From Lentzea tibetensis (lineage in GTDB: Bacteria; Actinomycetota; Actinomycetes; Mycobacteriales; Pseudonocardiaceae): a stretch of 64,000 nt of DNA. This document shows, in pieces, positions 11,827 through 20,264 of this stretch. The notes beneath the pieces were generated by a model. It saw only the letters and a list, made by a program, of their open reading frames with translations, was not told the DNA's origin and did no database searches. The DNA lies in the NCBI RefSeq assembly GCF_007845675.1, contig NZ_VOBR01000007.1:62001-126000 (forward strand), written 5' to 3'. Position 1 is the first letter of the stretch; each line of letters starts with the position of its first letter. The position numbers and the translations under genes were made by a program.

Positions 11827-13033
11827 GCAGCGTCGGGCGTCCGCGCCCGGCGAGGATCGCAACGTCAAGTGGGACGGCGGATACAACAACGAGAAGCGGC
11901 AGGCAGCGTCGGGCGTCCGCGCCCGGCGAGGATCGCAACAATAAGAGTCCGACGGGTCGCCGAGCTTGATCACGCAGCGTCGGGCGTCCGCGCCCGGCGA
12001 GGATCGCAACTGGTTATGCGAGGCTCATGCGGCCTCCCGAAGTGCGGGCAGCGTCGGGCGTCCGCGCCCGGCGAGGATCGCAACCCTTTTGCGATGTTGA
12101 ATACGCCGTCTGACATTTTCGCAGCGTCGGGCGTCCGCGCCCGGCGAGGATCGCAACGCAATGGACGTGATGCGCTCGTCCCGCAGCGTCAGCGCAGCGT
12201 CGGGCGTCCGCGCCCGGCGAGGATCGCAACCGACTAGCTCTGGCCTTAGGCGGCATGACCGTAGACGCAGCGTCGGGCGTCCGCGCCCGGCGAGGATCGC
12301 AACGTGGTCGGCACCAGCGGGTAGGTGAGTCGGCGCGGCAGCGTCGGGCGTCCGCGCCCGGCGAGGATCGCAACCCACCCACGATCGCGGCGGACAGCCA
12401 CTTCTCCCCAGCAGCGTCGGGCGTCCGCGCCCGGCGAGGATCGCAACACGGCGGACGGGTGGTTGTCCGACACCCAAGTCAAGCAGCGTCGGGCGTCCGC
12501 GCCCGGCGAGGATCGCAACGATCAGCACGTCGGCATATCCCCTGATAGCAGCCCCTAGCAGCGTCGGGCGTCCGCGCCCGGCGAGGATCGCAACCTGCAA
12601 ACGGATGATCAGGTCACTGATGTGAATTGCGCAGCGTCGGGCGTCCGCGCCCGGCGAGGATCGCAACCGTAACTACATCCCCGTAGTGAACGACACCGCG
12701 TTGGCAGCGTCGGGCGTCCGCGCCCGGCGAGGATCGCAACAAGACCAACGACCCGATCGACGTGCTCGACATCGGCGGCAGCGTCGGGCGTCCGCGCCCG
12801 GCGAGGATCGCAACAACCCGATGGCGCTGCAGACCGGTGGTGACGTCGAGGCAGCGTCGGGCGTCCGCGCCCGGCGAGGATCGCAACGACCAGCTGCGCC
12901 GGGCCAAGGCCCGCATCACGGATGCAGCGTCGGGCGTCCGCGCCCGGCGAGGATCGCAACTGGTGGTCGAACAAGACGCTGGTCACCCGCGTGCGCGCAG
13001 CGTCGGGCGTCCGCGCCCGGCGAGGATCGCAAC
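11827..13033 (+). CRISPR. CRISPR array 2, 17 repeats of 37 bp
   Basis: Seventeen identical 37-bp repeats and 16 spacers of about 33-39 bp. The repeat differs from array 1 at three bases: positions 7 and 8 (CT becomes TC) and position 21 (T becomes C). Bases 8 and 21 lie in the hairpin stem and turn two G.U pairs into G-C pairs, so the crRNA fold is kept and strengthened. Repeats are uniform to the end. A short CTCAG/CTGAG hairpin at 13049-13062 follows. The same Cas set presumably serves both arrays. Confidence 0.98.
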
Positions 13034-13164
13034 TTGTCCGCCGAGCCTCTCAGCGGACTGAGCGCGTGATCGAGCGTGTGTAGGTCGGGTGGGCTGTTGT
13101 TCGTAGGGGTGGTCAGAGTCGCCGTACAACTGCTGCATCACCGATCGCGGCTAGCACCACACTG

Positions 13165-13332
13165 TCACTCTCCCAGGAGCTGTTTGCACAGGTCGAGCGT
13201 GCGCACGAGGTCGGGTTGACTAACCGGCACGCGTGCGCCCACCAGTCGTTCGATCTCGGCTTGCCGCTCGATGAGCAAATCCAGCGTGCGTGGGATGATC
13301 TGGTCGACCATCGGTGGTGGTGTGGGTGCCAT
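13165..13332 (-). CDS. Small protein of unknown function, 55 aa
   Basis: The ATG at 13332 is preceded by AGAGGAG seven bases upstream, an excellent ribosome site. The product opens MAPTPPPMVDQIIPRTLDLL and continues as an amphipathic helix rich in Leu, Glu and Arg (IERQAEIERLV), ending DLCKQLLGE. No family recognised. The strong start signal and codon pattern make it a likely real gene, in the spacer between the CRISPR locus and mobile DNA. Confidence 0.5.
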   Translation of the reverse strand: MAPTPPPMVDQIIPRTLDLLIERQAEIERLVGARVPVSQPDLVRTLDLCKQLLGE

Positions 13333-13644
13333 AGCGCGCTCCTCTGGTCGGGCGCCCTGCTGGTGCTTCCCTTCACCAGCAGGGCGGCGCAGAGTCTCGC
13401 ACATGTGTTCGATTCCGTGTCAAGTGGAAGACTGCATGAGGCCCGCAGTTGGGGCTCCTGTGGGGAATGTGCGGGGCCGTGCTGCGCCTCGGAGGGGTCG
13501 TTACGCCATCCCCGCAGCTCAGAGGTGGTCATGATCATTGGAAGCGGAACCACTCAAAATCCGTGCGGCACCTGTACCCCGCGAAGGCTGTCACGCGTCG
13601 GTGGTCGAACGACGAACCGCCGTACTGACCGCTGGAATGTTCGG
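13333..13644. other. Intergenic stretch with no supported gene
   Basis: Between two leftward small genes. Open frames exist on both strands but none combines a ribosome site with a recognisable product. It presumably holds the promoter of the 13332 gene. I see no repeat or hairpin of note. Confidence 0.4.
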
Positions 13645-13899
13645 TCACCGCTCTGCGTTCTGGACGTGCCACGCGGTAAGGATCTTGTCGATGTTCTTGT
13701 GCCAGTTGAGCTCGCAGGCCGTGACCGTGACGTGATGGCCATCCGCTCCAACGAGATGCCATAGGACGTCAACTACCTGGTAGGAGTGGTCGAAGTCGAA
13801 CGTGACCAGTTCGCCGACTCGCGGAACATGCTCAGACCGCTTCTCCTCGTACTGGATTTCACCGTCGTCGCAGTGCAGGGTGTAATCGATCTTAATCAC
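13645..13899 (-). CDS. Small acidic protein of unknown function, 84 aa
   Basis: GTG start at 13899 with TAGGAGGG seven bases upstream. The sequence alternates hydrophobic and charged residues (KIDYTLHCDDGEIQYEEKRS, then VGELVTFDFDHSYQVVDVLW), which suggests a small beta-barrel fold. No known family. Its base composition is slightly less GC-rich than the cas genes, in line with an accessory origin. Confidence 0.6.
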   Translation of the reverse strand: MIKIDYTLHCDDGEIQYEEKRSEHVPRVGELVTFDFDHSYQVVDVLWHLVGADGHHVTVTACELNWHKNIDKILTAWHVQNAER

Positions 13900-14221
13900 G
13901 CAGTGCCCTCCTAGCCGGTAGTTGATCTCCCAAGAGACTTACCGCCTCAGCAGGCCTTTGCCAACCCGGTAGGCGGAGTTGGGGGCATCGACAGCTTGAT
14001 CACATGCGAATCCGCAGCGTCCGGTCCCATCGATCGGCCAGCTAGACCAATCGTCGACGAGCTCGAACGGCTGTGATGGCCGTATCTGTGCCCAGGTTGG
14101 TAGCCGGTCGGGATGCGACGAGATGTCACGCGTGGGGATGTGTTGAGACGTCTTGCGACATACGAGCATGTCAGGATGGTTGTGGCGCGACACGGTGCGA
14201 CGGTTGGGATATACCCGGTGC
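13900..14221. other. Intergenic stretch left of the tRNA remnant
   Basis: No supported gene. A leftward open frame at 13939-14193 has no convincing ribosome site. Just before the tRNA fragment there are related short words (GATGTCACGC, GTTGAGACGTCTTGCGAC) that could belong to an attachment or recombinase arm site, but I cannot show this. Confidence 0.35.
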
Positions 14222-14265
14222 CGTTCACACCGAAGAGGTCACTGGTTCGATCCCAGTATCGCCCA
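14222..14265 (+). other. 3' half of tRNA-Val(CAC), probable attachment-site remnant
   Basis: Bases 14224-14230 form a TTCACAC anticodon loop (anticodon CAC), followed by CGAAG, a variable loop, a perfect T arm (ACTGG-TTCGATC-CCAGT, 14241-14257), the acceptor strand ATCGCCC and discriminator A at 14265. The upstream bases do not pair as an anticodon stem and there is no D arm or 5' acceptor, so this is not a complete tRNA. A block running from the anticodon loop to the 3' end is the classic identity segment (att) of tRNA-targeting integrative elements. A tyrosine integrase remnant lies 110 bp away. Confidence 0.7.
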
Positions 14266-14273
14266 TTTCCACT

Positions 14274-14309
14274 AAGAGGCTCCTGACCAGCAATGGTCAG
14301 GAGCCTCTT
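14274..14309 (+). terminator. Strong hairpin terminator behind the tRNA remnant
   Basis: A perfect 16-bp stem, 14274-14289 with 14294-14309, around a GCAA loop, followed by GGGTTT. It sits 9 bp after the tRNA 3' end, where a tRNA transcript would normally stop, so it was probably carried along with the tRNA half. It can also terminate the leftward integrase transcript. Confidence 0.8.
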
Positions 14310-14342
14310 GGGTTTCCTGGGCACGGTGAATGACCCGGAAAC
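14300..14342 (+). repeat. Dispersed short element, copy 1
   Basis: GGAGCCTCTT, then a 7-bp inverted repeat GGTTTCC...GGAAACC around a CACGGTGAATG core. A diverged copy occurs at 40950-40990 behind the serine hydrolase gene, with the same order of parts. It may be a mobile terminator-like unit or the end of an insertion element. Confidence 0.55.
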
Positions 14343-14374
14343 CGCCTGCGGTGCCCGAACGGTGTCTTATGCGG

Positions 14375-14869
14375 TCACTCGGACTCGTCGTCTCCCTTCG
14401 GCAGGAATAGACCACCGATGTCCTCTGCGGCTTGTTGGTCCAGGTCGGGGATGTCGGCGGAGTAGGTGTCGAGGGTGAAGGCGACCGTTGCGTGTCCGAG
14501 TCGGCTGCTCACGATCTTGGGGTGCACGCCGGACCGGAGTGCGATGGTGGCGTAGCTGTGTCGCACGTCGTGCAGCCGGATCAGCGGCACCTTCGCGAGG
14601 TCCACCAACCGGTTGAACTGCTCGGTGACCGTGTCCGGGTAGAGCGGGCGCCCGTTGTCCCAGCAGAAGACCAGTCGGCCGGCCTGGTAGCCGCTTCCCC
14701 AGGCGGCCTTCTCGTCCTCCAGTTGCTCGAGGTGCTCCCGGAGCACCGTCACCGTGAACTTGTCGAGCGCGAGCGGCCGACGGCTCCGCGCGCTCTTGCC
14801 ACCGCCGGTCCTCACCGAGCCGCCGGCCACGACGCTGTAAGTGCCGAAAACGTCGTCCAGGCAGGTCAA
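14375..14869 (-). pseudogene. Tyrosine recombinase (integrase), C-terminal fragment
   Basis: About 164 residues of the catalytic domain remain: KSARSRRPLALD, RLHDVRHSYAT (box II HxxR), LGHATVAFTLDTY with the nucleophile tyrosine. The N-terminal arm-binding and core-binding domains and box I with the first catalytic arginine are missing. The fragment ends where the transposase gene begins (the two overlap by 4 bases), so insertion of that element most likely truncated it. Its position beside the tRNA-Val remnant identifies it as the integrase of a former tRNA-inserted element. Confidence 0.85.
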
Positions 14870-15957
14870 GCGGCGTGATGGTACTCGTGGAGGACGCCGC
14901 CGAGTCGATCGTGTCGTCGGATGTCGAGATGGGTGAGTGCATCAGGATCGGTGATCGGCGCGGGTAGTGGGCATGTGGGTGCTGCGGCGTGCAGTGCGCG
15001 GTGGGTTCGGTGTTGGTTGTAGAAGATTTCGTATTCGCGAAGTGCGTGCAGTAGGTGCGATCGGTTGAGGATGAGGGTCCGGTCGAGGAGTTCGGCTCGG
15101 CACGTGCGGATCCAACGCTCGATGATCGCGTTCATCCGTGGGACGCGGATTCCGGTCTTGACGATCGTGATCTCGCTGTCGGCGAGAACGGCGTCGAACT
15201 GCGCGGTGTACCTGCTGTCGCGATCGCGGATCAGGTACTTCACGGTGGCGTCGGTGTCGTGTAGGTCCATGACGAGGTTGCGTGCTTGCTGGGTGGTCCA
15301 GGCCGCGGTGGGATGGGCGGTCGTGCCGAGGATGTGAATGACACGTGTGGCGTGTTCGATCACGGCGAGGACGTACAGCCATGCGCCGGTCAGGGTTCTG
15401 GTTTCGAAGAAGTCGGCGGCGAGGATGGCGTGTGCCTGGCTGCGCAGAAAGGTCGTCCAGGTGACCTGATTGCGGAGTGGTGCCGGTTCGATGCCGTGGA
15501 CCTTGAGGATCTCCCAGACTGTCGAGGGAGCGATCTTGACGGCGAGGGTGGCGAGTTCGCCGTGGATGCGGCGGTAGCCCCAGCGGGGATTCTCGCGGGC
15601 GAGCCGTAGGACGAGTGTCTGGATGCTGCGGATAGTGGGCGGTCGGCCTGGTCGCTTCGGGCGGGATGCATGTGCGTCTCTGCGCCGGAGGAGGTTGCGG
15701 TGCCACCGTAGAACGGTGTCGGGGGAGACGATCAGCTGTAGTCGCCGCAGGGCCGGTCGAGGTATGTGCTGTAGCAGGGCGGCGAGGAACGCGCGGTCGG
15801 GTGTGGTGAGGCGTGGTTTGTCGACCTGGCGCTGCAGGATCGCGAGTTGGTGGCGCAGTACGAGGATCTCGATGTCCTTGTCGGTGCTGCTCAGCGGCAG
15901 CAGCCGGAGGCAGGTGACCATTCCGGTCAGGGCGAGGTAGGACAGCCGGAGGAGCAT
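14866..15957 (-). CDS. DDE integrase-core transposase (IS3/IS481-like)
   Basis: 363 aa from ATG 15957; longer upstream starts to about 16011 are possible. An N-terminal helix-turn-helix part (DIEILVLRHQLAILQRQ, then RPGRPPTIRS) is followed by an rve-type core with all three acidic residues: D in ILAADFFET, D in YLIRDRDSRY and E in NAIIERWIRTCRAELL. This is the common actinomycete integrase-core transposase type. The gene looks intact. I could not define terminal inverted repeats. The insertion cut the integrase gene to its left. Confidence 0.8.
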   Translation of the reverse strand: MLLRLSYLALTGMVTCLRLLPLSSTDKDIEILVLRHQLAILQRQVDKPRLTTPDRAFLAALLQHIPRPALRRLQLIVSPDTVLRWHRNLLRRRDAHASRPKRPGRPPTIRSIQTLVLRLARENPRWGYRRIHGELATLAVKIAPSTVWEILKVHGIEPAPLRNQVTWTTFLRSQAHAILAADFFETRTLTGAWLYVLAVIEHATRVIHILGTTAHPTAAWTTQQARNLVMDLHDTDATVKYLIRDRDSRYTAQFDAVLADSEITIVKTGIRVPRMNAIIERWIRTCRAELLDRTLILNRSHLLHALREYEIFYNQHRTHRALHAAAPTCPLPAPITDPDALTHLDIRRHDRLGGVLHEYHHAA

Positions 15958-16170
15958 GGTTGGCGATGATGCCTGCCGGACGGCCTGCGTCGGTGAGCAA
16001 CTGCAGGTCATGCACCGTGGACCGAGTTTCCGGCACCTACAACGGCAACGGTGACATTGTGCGCGAGCTGTTCATCGCCGTGAGCACGGTGGGCCGTGTC
16101 ATGACAACCGTGTAAGCCACGGATAGACCAAGATCGGGTCACCTTCGGTGCCCCAGAAAGGTCCCATTCT

Positions 16171-16440
16171 GTGACTCAGGACACATCGCGTTCGCCGGAT
16201 GATCCGAACACGGGCGAGCTGATCGCTGGCGTTCTGTCACCCGAGACGTTGGACGCATTAGTGAAGGACGCTCACGCAAATGGCGGTTCACTGGGCGTTC
16301 AGGAACTGCTGAACCACATGACGAAAGCCGTTCTTGAACGTGCCCTGGAAACCGAGATGACGCACCACCTCGGCCACACCGCACTCGCAGGCCTCCCACC
16401 CATCAGCCGCGTTCCCAACCTCCCAGGTCAATACACCTAG
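16171..16440 (+). pseudogene. IS256-family transposase, N-terminal remnant
   Basis: GTG start with GAAAGG upstream. The 89 residues include LLNHMTKAVLERALETEMTHHLGH, the conserved opening region of IS256/Mutator transposases, after which the sequence diverges (ISRVPNLPGQYT) and stops. The catalytic domain is absent. A short rightward frame just before it (GNGDIVRELFIAVSTVGRV, ending near 16113) may be another fragment I do not recognise. Confidence 0.7.
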
Positions 16441-16527
16441 GCAGTGCACGCTCACCTCGATGCCGGTGCCCCCAGGGCGTGGTAACGCATCGTCATGCGC
16501 ACCGTGTGTGCTGGAGCGCGCTCCAGG

Positions 16528-17505
16528 TCAAGACCCGGCGCGGCGCAACCGTTCCGCGGCCTCGACGAGCGCCGCACCCAGCGACGGCGGTTCGACGGCC
16601 GTGAAGTCGACGGTGAGGCTCCCCAGCATGAACACGATGTCCTGCAGGGTTTCCCCGCCGACGTGCAGGTGGCACGAGGATGCGGACACCGGCTCGACCC
16701 GGCCGTAGCTGAGCCAGCCGCGCATCTCGGGCGAGTCGGCGGCGACCTGGACGAGCACGGTCGCCTGGGCGGGCCAGCGCTGGGCGACGCTGCGCGCGAC
16801 GAACTCCGCCGCGTCGCCGCCAGGTACAGAGCGGGGCGTGAAACGCGGCCCCACCGGTACCTGAGGCCGCACTCGGTCGACGCGGAAGGTGCGCCACCCG
16901 TCGCGGCCGACGTCCCACGCGACGAGGTACCAGCGCCTGCCCCAGGTGACGAGCTGGTGCGGCTCGACGTCGCGGTCCGAGGGCGAACCCCCGTGTGAGG
17001 CATAGGAAAAGCGAAGCCGCTGCCGGTCGCGGCACGCCGTGGCGATCGCGGTCAGCGTCTCGAGGTCGACGGTGGGGCCCGACCCCGTGTTCGGCACGGT
17101 CGTGATGTCCAGTGCGGCGACGCGGTTGCGCAGCCGAGAGGGCAGGACCTGTTCGACCTTCAGCAACGCGCGCAGGGCGGTCTCGCCGATGCCCGAGACG
17201 CTGCTGCCGGTGGCGGTGCGCAGGCTGATCGCGACGGCGACGGCCTCCTCGTCGTCCAGCAGCAGCGGCGGGAGTTGCGCGCCGGAGCCGAGCCGGTAGC
17301 CGCCGCCGGACGTGCCCATGCTCGCGAATACCGGATAGTCGAGGTCGCGCAGCTTGCCGACGTCGCGGCGGATCGTGCGGGTGGTGACGCCGAGCCGGTC
17401 GGCCAGCTCGGTTCCCGACCACTCGCGGCGGGTCTGCAGCAACGTCAGCAGGCGGAGCAGTCGCGCGGAAGTTTCCTTCACAGCGTCCAGTGTAGGATCA
17501 AACAT
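16528..17505 (-). CDS. WYL-domain transcriptional regulator (YafY/PafBC-like)
   Basis: 325 aa. Residues ~15-60 form a DeoR-type HTH_11 domain (LLRLLTLLQTRREWSGTELA, then VTTRTIRRDVGKLRDLDYPV) and a WYL domain follows (RLRFSYASHGG, then RRWYLVAWDVGRDGWRTFRV). These regulators bind a small ligand or nucleic acid through the WYL fold. Either the ATG at 17505 or a GTG eight codons in may be the start; a palindrome covers the ATG. It is divergent from an epoxide hydrolase, which it probably controls. Confidence 0.85.
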   Translation of the reverse strand: MFDPTLDAVKETSARLLRLLTLLQTRREWSGTELADRLGVTTRTIRRDVGKLRDLDYPVFASMGTSGGGYRLGSGAQLPPLLLDDEEAVAVAISLRTATGSSVSGIGETALRALLKVEQVLPSRLRNRVAALDITTVPNTGSGPTVDLETLTAIATACRDRQRLRFSYASHGGSPSDRDVEPHQLVTWGRRWYLVAWDVGRDGWRTFRVDRVRPQVPVGPRFTPRSVPGGDAAEFVARSVAQRWPAQATVLVQVAADSPEMRGWLSYGRVEPVSASSCHLHVGGETLQDIVFMLGSLTVDFTAVEPPSLGAALVEAAERLRRAGS

Positions 17506-17513
17506 GTCCTACA
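17491..17513. promoter_or_regulatory. Operator-like palindrome between WYL regulator and epoxide hydrolase
   Basis: TGTAGGA (17491-17497) and TCCTACA (17507-17513) form a perfect 7-bp inverted repeat with a 9-bp spacer centred on ACATGT. It lies in the only gap between the divergent genes, exactly over one potential ATG on each strand. It is the best candidate for the WYL regulator's own operator. Confidence 0.55.
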
Positions 17514-17533
17514 GCCGCACTAGCTTTGCTGAC

Positions 17534-18625
17534 ATGAAGCCTTTCCGCATCGACATCCCGCAGTCCGCACTCGACGACCTCCACGCGCGCCTGGACCTGA
17601 CCCGCTGGCCGCACGAGCCCGCCGGAATCGGCTGGCAGCAGGGCACTCCCGTGTCCTACCTGCGGGAGCTGGTGCGGTACTGGCGGCACGAGTTCGACTG
17701 GCGTGCGGCCGAGAAGCGGCTCAACTCCTACCCGCAGTTCACGACGGCGATCGACGGCCACGAGGTCCACTTCGTCCACGTCCGGTCGGCCAACGAGAAC
17801 GCGCTGCCGCTGCTTCTCACGCACGGCTGGCCCGCGACGTTCACCGAGTTCCTCGAGGTCGTCGAGCCGCTGAGCGAGGACTTCCACCTGGTAATCCCGT
17901 CTATTCCCGGCTTCGGCTTCTCCGGCCCGACCCAGGAACTCGGCTGGACGGTCAAGCGCGTCGCCGGGGTGTGGGCGGAGCTGATGCGTGGGCTCGGCTA
18001 CGACCGGTACGTCGCGCACGGCAACGACTTCGGCTCGCTGGCCACCCGCGAGCTCGCCCTGCTCGATGACGAGCACGTCCTCGCCATCCACGTCAACCAG
18101 ATCTTCTCGGCGGGAGTGACGGCGGAGAACGCGGACTTCTCGGTGGAGGCCGAGAAACGCAGCGTCGAGAAGGCCCAGATCTACGAGTGGCAGCAGGGCG
18201 CTTACGCGATGATCATGGGTACGCGTCCGCAGTCCGTCGCGTATGGCCTGACCGACTCACCGGTGGCGCAGCTGGAGTGGATCGCGTGGGGGTTCCGGAC
18301 GTGGAGCGACCCGGACACCCCGGTCGACAGGGATGCCCTGCTCGCCAACGTGATGATCTACTGGCTGACGGGGACGGCCGGGTCGTCCGCGCGCTACTAC
18401 CAGGAGGGCACCGAGGCCTGGGGTGAGCTGGAGCCGGACCTGCGGGTGCCGACGGCCGTGGCGCTGTTCCCGCACGACCTCGGCGTCCCCATCCGGCGAA
18501 TGGCCGAGCGCAACCACAACATCGTGCGCTGGACCGAGTTCGACCGTGGCGGCCACTTCGCTGGGCTCGAAGTGCCCGGCCTCCTGGCGGCCGACATCCG
18601 CGCCGCGTTCGAGCCCTACTTGTAG
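17534..18625 (+). CDS. Epoxide hydrolase family protein (EHN N-terminal domain)
   Basis: 363 aa from ATG 17534; an in-frame ATG at 17504 inside the palindrome has a better ribosome site (AGGA) and would add 10 residues. The EHN domain opens KPFRIDIPQSALDDLHARL. The alpha/beta hydrolase core shows the oxyanion motif THGWPATFTEF, the nucleophile aspartate in AHGNDFGS (near 165) and the catalytic histidine in GGHFAGLEVP (near 340). The family opens epoxides to diols with water. The substrate is unknown; linkage to the WYL regulator suggests inducible detoxification or catabolism. Confidence 0.88.
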   Translation: MKPFRIDIPQSALDDLHARLDLTRWPHEPAGIGWQQGTPVSYLRELVRYWRHEFDWRAAEKRLNSYPQFTTAIDGHEVHFVHVRSANENALPLLLTHGWPATFTEFLEVVEPLSEDFHLVIPSIPGFGFSGPTQELGWTVKRVAGVWAELMRGLGYDRYVAHGNDFGSLATRELALLDDEHVLAIHVNQIFSAGVTAENADFSVEAEKRSVEKAQIYEWQQGAYAMIMGTRPQSVAYGLTDSPVAQLEWIAWGFRTWSDPDTPVDRDALLANVMIYWLTGTAGSSARYYQEGTEAWGELEPDLRVPTAVALFPHDLGVPIRRMAERNHNIVRWTEFDRGGHFAGLEVPGLLAADIRAAFEPYL

Positions 18626-18699
18626 GCCTCGATCAAGAACGCTCGGTGTGCGAGGCGAACGGCATCCGCTCGTGCAGCGCGGCGAGATTGGGGCCGGTA

Positions 18700-18893
18700 C
18701 TTCTCAACGCTGAAGCCGGGCACGAGCCACACGACGTTCCGCAGGTAGACCACGATCACGGCGACGTCGCGGGAAACGGCTCGAGCGCCCGCAAGGACCT
18801 CCTGCGCTTGCTGTCCTTCGCGGGCGCGGGCCTGGCCGCATCACCCGGCCTCGCCTCCGCCGCCCACGCAAGCACGTTGACCAGCGTTGTTGC
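18700..18893 (+). pseudogene. Unrecognised coding remnant with exported-type segment
   Basis: A rightward frame reads SSARKDLLRLLSFAGAGLAASPGLASAAHAS, which looks like a KR/RK-led hydrophobic segment of the kind seen in Tat signals or in the middle of actinomycete XRE-type regulators. It has no start and breaks at the insertion-sequence debris that begins about 18900. Too little remains to name it. Confidence 0.3.
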
Positions 18894-18928
18894 GACGAGT
18901 TTCAGAACTCACCATTGTAGGTGTGTAG

Positions 18929-19321
18929 TCACCTTGGTAGTGCTCGCTGGCGTTCGGTCTCGGACTGGTAGGGCCGTGCGTAGGCCCACTCGTCGAGCAG
19001 GGTGAGGTTGAACCGTTCCACCTTGCCGTTGGTCTGTGGCCGGTAGGGGCGGATGCGTGTGTGCGTGATCCCGGCGTCGGTGAGGGTGTCGCGCCACAGT
19101 TGTGAGCGGTAGCAGGCGCCGTTGTTGGTGAGCACTCGCTGGACGGTGATCCCGTTGGCCTGGAAGAAGTTCTGTGCTCTGGTCCAGAACGCGACCGCGG
19201 TCAGCTTGGTTTCGTCGGGCAGGATCTCGGTGTAGGCCAGGCGTGAGTGGTCGTCCACGGCGTTGTGCAGGTAGCTGTAGCCCAGGTTCGGGCGGTTACT
19301 CAGTTTGCGGGGCCTGGCGGG
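18929..19321 (-). pseudogene. IS481-family transposase, C-terminal fragment
   Basis: About 130 residues of an rve-type core: LGYSYLHNAVDDHSRLAYTE, VLTNNGACYRSQLW and RPYRPQTNGKVERFNLTL. The motif VLTDNG has become VLTNNG, which removes a catalytic aspartate, and the N-terminal half is missing. It is joined in frame to unrelated IS5-like sequence, so this is a dead element. Confidence 0.75.
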
Positions 19322-19449
19322 TGATCTGTCCGCGTCGGCCGCGTCCGGCGCGGACTGCGGCAGGTCACCCGCAGCACCTGTTGCTGTGTGGGCAATGGGG
19401 CCCATTTTTCCTCGGTCAGCGCCTGTTCCAGCGCGTCGAGGGTCTCCCC

Positions 19450-19660
19450 GGCGATCGCCAGTCCCGGCCGATTCGTGGTGCGTCCGCACGATCGTGGAGT
19501 CCACGCTGACCAGTTCCAGCCCGATCTGTCCGCGAGAGGCGGCCTCCGCGATCAGCGCGTCCATCACTGTCTGGAACACCCCGGCCTTGGCCCAGGTGTT
19601 GAACCGGGAGTAGATCTGTCCGCGGACCGCGTCCAGTCGTGCTCGCAGCGCCGAGATCTG
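19450..19660 (-). pseudogene. IS5-family transposase fragment
   Basis: Reads IYSRFNTWAKAGVFQTVMDA and then LVSVDSTIVRTHHESAG, the first DDE aspartate region of IS5-type transposases. Flanks on both sides do not continue the family, and the downstream frame runs into the IS481 fragment. It is one piece of a mosaic left by nested insertions. Confidence 0.6.
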
Positions 19661-19758
19661 CGTGGTGGCAGAGGTTCCGTGTGCGTCGGCGACGGTGTGC
19701 GGGCAGTCGATCACCTCGTTGAACGTGCGCGGTTCCAGGCTGAGCACCCGAACTGCAC

Positions 19759-20047
19759 TCAAGCGCCTGTGTGAATGTGCGCGGCCCATAGGCTGGGCGT
19801 GTCAGGGAAGCGCGCGCGTGTGGTGTGGATCGCGTGGTCCAACGCGTGTGCCGATCGGCTGGTGTCGGCTTCGGTGAGTGCGGCGTAGAAGTTGTCGGCG
19901 ATGTCGGCGGCGATGCGATCGTTGATGGCCCAAAGAGTACCGATTACGTGCGGGTAGCCGGCCAGTTGGAGGGCCGACATGAGGTGAATGGACTCGTCGG
20001 CGAGTGCGCTGTTGGTGCTGAGGGCAGTCTCGCAGGCAGAAAGGGGC
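19759..20047 (-). pseudogene. CHAT-domain protein, C-terminal fragment
   Basis: LSACETALSTNSALADESIH followed by LMSALQLAGYPHVIGTLWAI is the cysteine-containing half of a CHAT (caspase-like) protease domain. The histidine half and all N-terminal domains are lost: homology stops just before LSACETA, at about 20047, where SRPBCC-like sequence of the opposite strand begins. The remainder is a clean C-terminus with its own stop. Confidence 0.75.
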
Positions 20048-20061
20048 TTCCCGTTCTGGGA

Positions 20062-20264
20062 GGGCTCGACCTGGGAGTGGGAGCTCGGCGAGCCCGCCCG
20101 CACCGAGTCCGGTACCGGGGTGTTGTTCCGCCACTACGGTTTCGGCGACGGGTACGCCGGGATCGATCTCGGCCACGGCGCAGACGTGGGCATTGATCCT
20201 GGACCGGCTGGTACGCCACATAGCCACCGGTGAGCCGCAGCCGTTCTTCCCGGCGGCCGCCTGA
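20062..20264 (+). pseudogene. SRPBCC/AHSA1-like protein, frameshifted C-terminal fragment
   Basis: One frame gives TGVLFRHYGFGDGYAGIDLG and the next continues TAQTWALILDRLVRHIATGEPQPFF, together the normal C-terminal end of an activator-of-Hsp90-like SRPBCC protein. A frameshift therefore lies near 20165-20185. The 5' part is missing. Its stop overlaps the start of the next gene (TGATG), so the two were once coupled. Confidence 0.65.

Noticed and set aside
13939-14193. An 84-codon minus-strand frame (…LVDDWSSWPIDGTGRCGF…)
   Set aside because: The composition is not clearly coding, no ribosome site is visible and no family is recognised; left as intergenic, although a decayed gene cannot be excluded.
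14222-14265. A functional tRNA gene
   Set aside because: Only the anticodon loop to 3' end is present; no D arm, 5' acceptor or paired anticodon stem.
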